22,676 nt of DNA from Acanthamoeba sp. SK_2022b (Eukaryota; Discosea; Longamoebia; Acanthamoebidae), in the NCBI GenBank assembly GCA_027943245.1, contig JANDJZ010000699.1, positions 1-22,676 on the forward strand, given 5' to 3'. Below are positions 21,490 to 22,676 of this stretch, in pieces. The translations under genes and the position numbers were made by a program. Each line of letters begins with the position of its first letter. Positions within the stretch are counted from its first letter, which is position 1. The notes under the pieces were generated by a model. The model searched no databases. It saw only the letters and a program-made list of their open reading frames with translations, and was not told where the DNA came from.

Positions 21490-22676
21490 ATGAGTCAGCG
21501 TGGGAGGAAGGCCGCGGCAGCGAAGAGCAACAAGGACGTTATGGAGGTCGAGGAAGAGAAGGAGGAGGAAGTGATCGCTCCCAAGAAGGGCGCCCCCAAG
21601 AAATCGAGCACTGCGTCGCCGGTCCCCAAGCGCATCGCCAAGAAGAAGGCCGCCAGCGCGCCCGCTGAAGATGAAGCCGAGGAGAAGGCGTCATCTGCGG
21701 AGGAGGAGGAGGATGGAGAACAGGAAGTGACGGACAAGTCGAGCAAGACGAAATCTGCGAAGAAGAAGTCTTCAACCAAGGCTAAGAAGTCCAAGGAAGC
21801 GACCAGCGACGACATGGATGAGGAGTCCAACAAGGACGATGAAGCCGAGGCCGAAGATGACGGCGAAGCGTCGTCGCAGAAGGAGAAGGAAGCGCCTCAG
21901 GGCGGTAAGAAGCGCAAGCGGCAGGAAAAGCCCAAGACCTCCAAGAAGGCGGCCGCCGAAGACGACGAAGCCGAGCCTGAAGAGGAGGAGGAGGACGAGG
22001 ACGAGGAGGAGCCCAAGAAGGGCAAAGGCAAGGCCAAGGCCACACCCAAGAAGGGCAACGCCAAGGCCAAGGCCAAGGCCGCCACGCCATCTCGCCGGAA
22101 GTCGCGCAGCAAGGCGGCCGCCGAGGAGGAGGAGGACGAGTCCGAGAGCGACGGAGACGACGGCAAGGCCAAGGGCAAAGGCAAGGGCCGCCTGAGGCCC
22201 TCCCTCTACGAGGAGTTCCAGGCCCTCAACGAAGGAACCAAGGTTCTTCCCTCCCCCCTCGCTCTCCGGTTCACTTCACTTTAAAGATTATAAATAATTA
22301 AATAATGAGCCAATCGGGAGTGTCGCCGGAGTAGATGCCACACACGCGCGCGCAGCCCAGCAAACAGAGTATCCCGGTGCTAACCACGCGAGACACGCGT
22401 GTGTACAGAAACTGAGCAAGCTGCGCGAGCGCCGTGGTGCGGCCACGCGGACGAGCAAGCCCGAGGAGGAGGTGCCCGACAGCACGCTCACCTTTGTCAA
22501 CGACATCAAGCCCAAATATGGTACGCATTTTTTTATTTATTTTATTTTCGAACGATTATTTATATTTATTTGAATTTTATAATCAAAAAATCCAGTCGAA
22601 TGTAGGTTTCTGATAACGTGCGTGTGTGTAGGCGCGAATGAGTTCGTGGCGGTGAACCCCGAGACGGACGAGGAGG
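21490..22676 (+). CDS. Highly charged KAK-rich nuclear or chromatin protein (5' part)
   Basis: Exons 21490-22242, 22409-22520 and 22632 to the window end; phases close, and the 3' part is cut off. The first exon codes for 251 residues of alternating acidic (EEEEDEDEEE) and basic blocks (KKGKGKAKATPKKG, SRRKSRSKAA), with likely nuclear localisation signals (KKRKRQEK near residue 140). This resembles histone H1 tails and nucleolin-like proteins, yet no folded domain is seen in it. From RLRPSLYEEFQALNEG onward, and through exons 2 and 3 (KLSKLRERRGAATR, STLTFVNDIKPKYGANEF), the sequence becomes ordinary and may open a folded domain past the edge. A nuclear location is inferred from composition only. 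Confidence 0.75.

Overview
The window looks like nuclear DNA of an amoebozoan, most likely Acanthamoeba or a close relative. The genes are GC-rich, with G or C at most third codon positions. They are cut into many short exons by 45-200 nt introns that are almost all GT-AG, sit close together on both strands, and include protein types typical of Acanthamoeba: a secreted three-CBM49 cellulose-binding cyst-wall lectin and tandem H-type lectin domains. Exon structures below were built by hand from splice sites, reading phase and family similarity. In the five complete genes every exon phase closes exactly.

Layout. 1-1950: AT-richer DNA of different character with one single-C2H2-zinc-finger ORF and a 17-bp inverted repeat near its right edge. 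2025-4280 (+): three H-type lectin repeats fused to a C-terminal IAP-type RING finger (437 aa, 11 exons). 4689-8574 (-): acylaminoacyl-peptidase of family S9C (772 aa, 17 exons, complete triad). 8865-11954 (+): class II glutamine amidotransferase of the DUG3/YafJ type with a C-terminal membrane anchor (567 aa, 12 exons). It is divergent from the peptidase across 290 bp. 12155-14681 (-): PHD finger plus protein kinase (626 aa, 8 exons). 15189-16520 (-): the three-CBM49 secreted lectin (414 aa, 2 exons) with a TATA box. About 17030-17776 (-): small SAM-dependent methyltransferase, 3' end unresolved. About 17985-19055 (+): broken TFIP11/STIP (spliceosome disassembly factor) copy. About 19890-20880 (-): broken TPR-type gene. 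21490-22676 (+): start of a highly charged KAK-rich nuclear protein, cut by the window edge.

Themes. The divergent pair (an N-acyl-peptide hydrolase and a DUG3-like amidotransferase) may share control, since both belong to peptide or glutathione turnover; this is inference from layout. The lectin-RING fusion and the PHD-kinase fusion are the most unusual proteins: one suggests glycan-triggered ubiquitination, the other chromatin reading coupled to phosphorylation. All seven long CA/TG microsatellites lie inside predicted introns. The 17.8-20.9 kb stretch differs from the rest because two neighbouring genes carry many single-base frame breaks, meaning either real decay or locally poor sequence.
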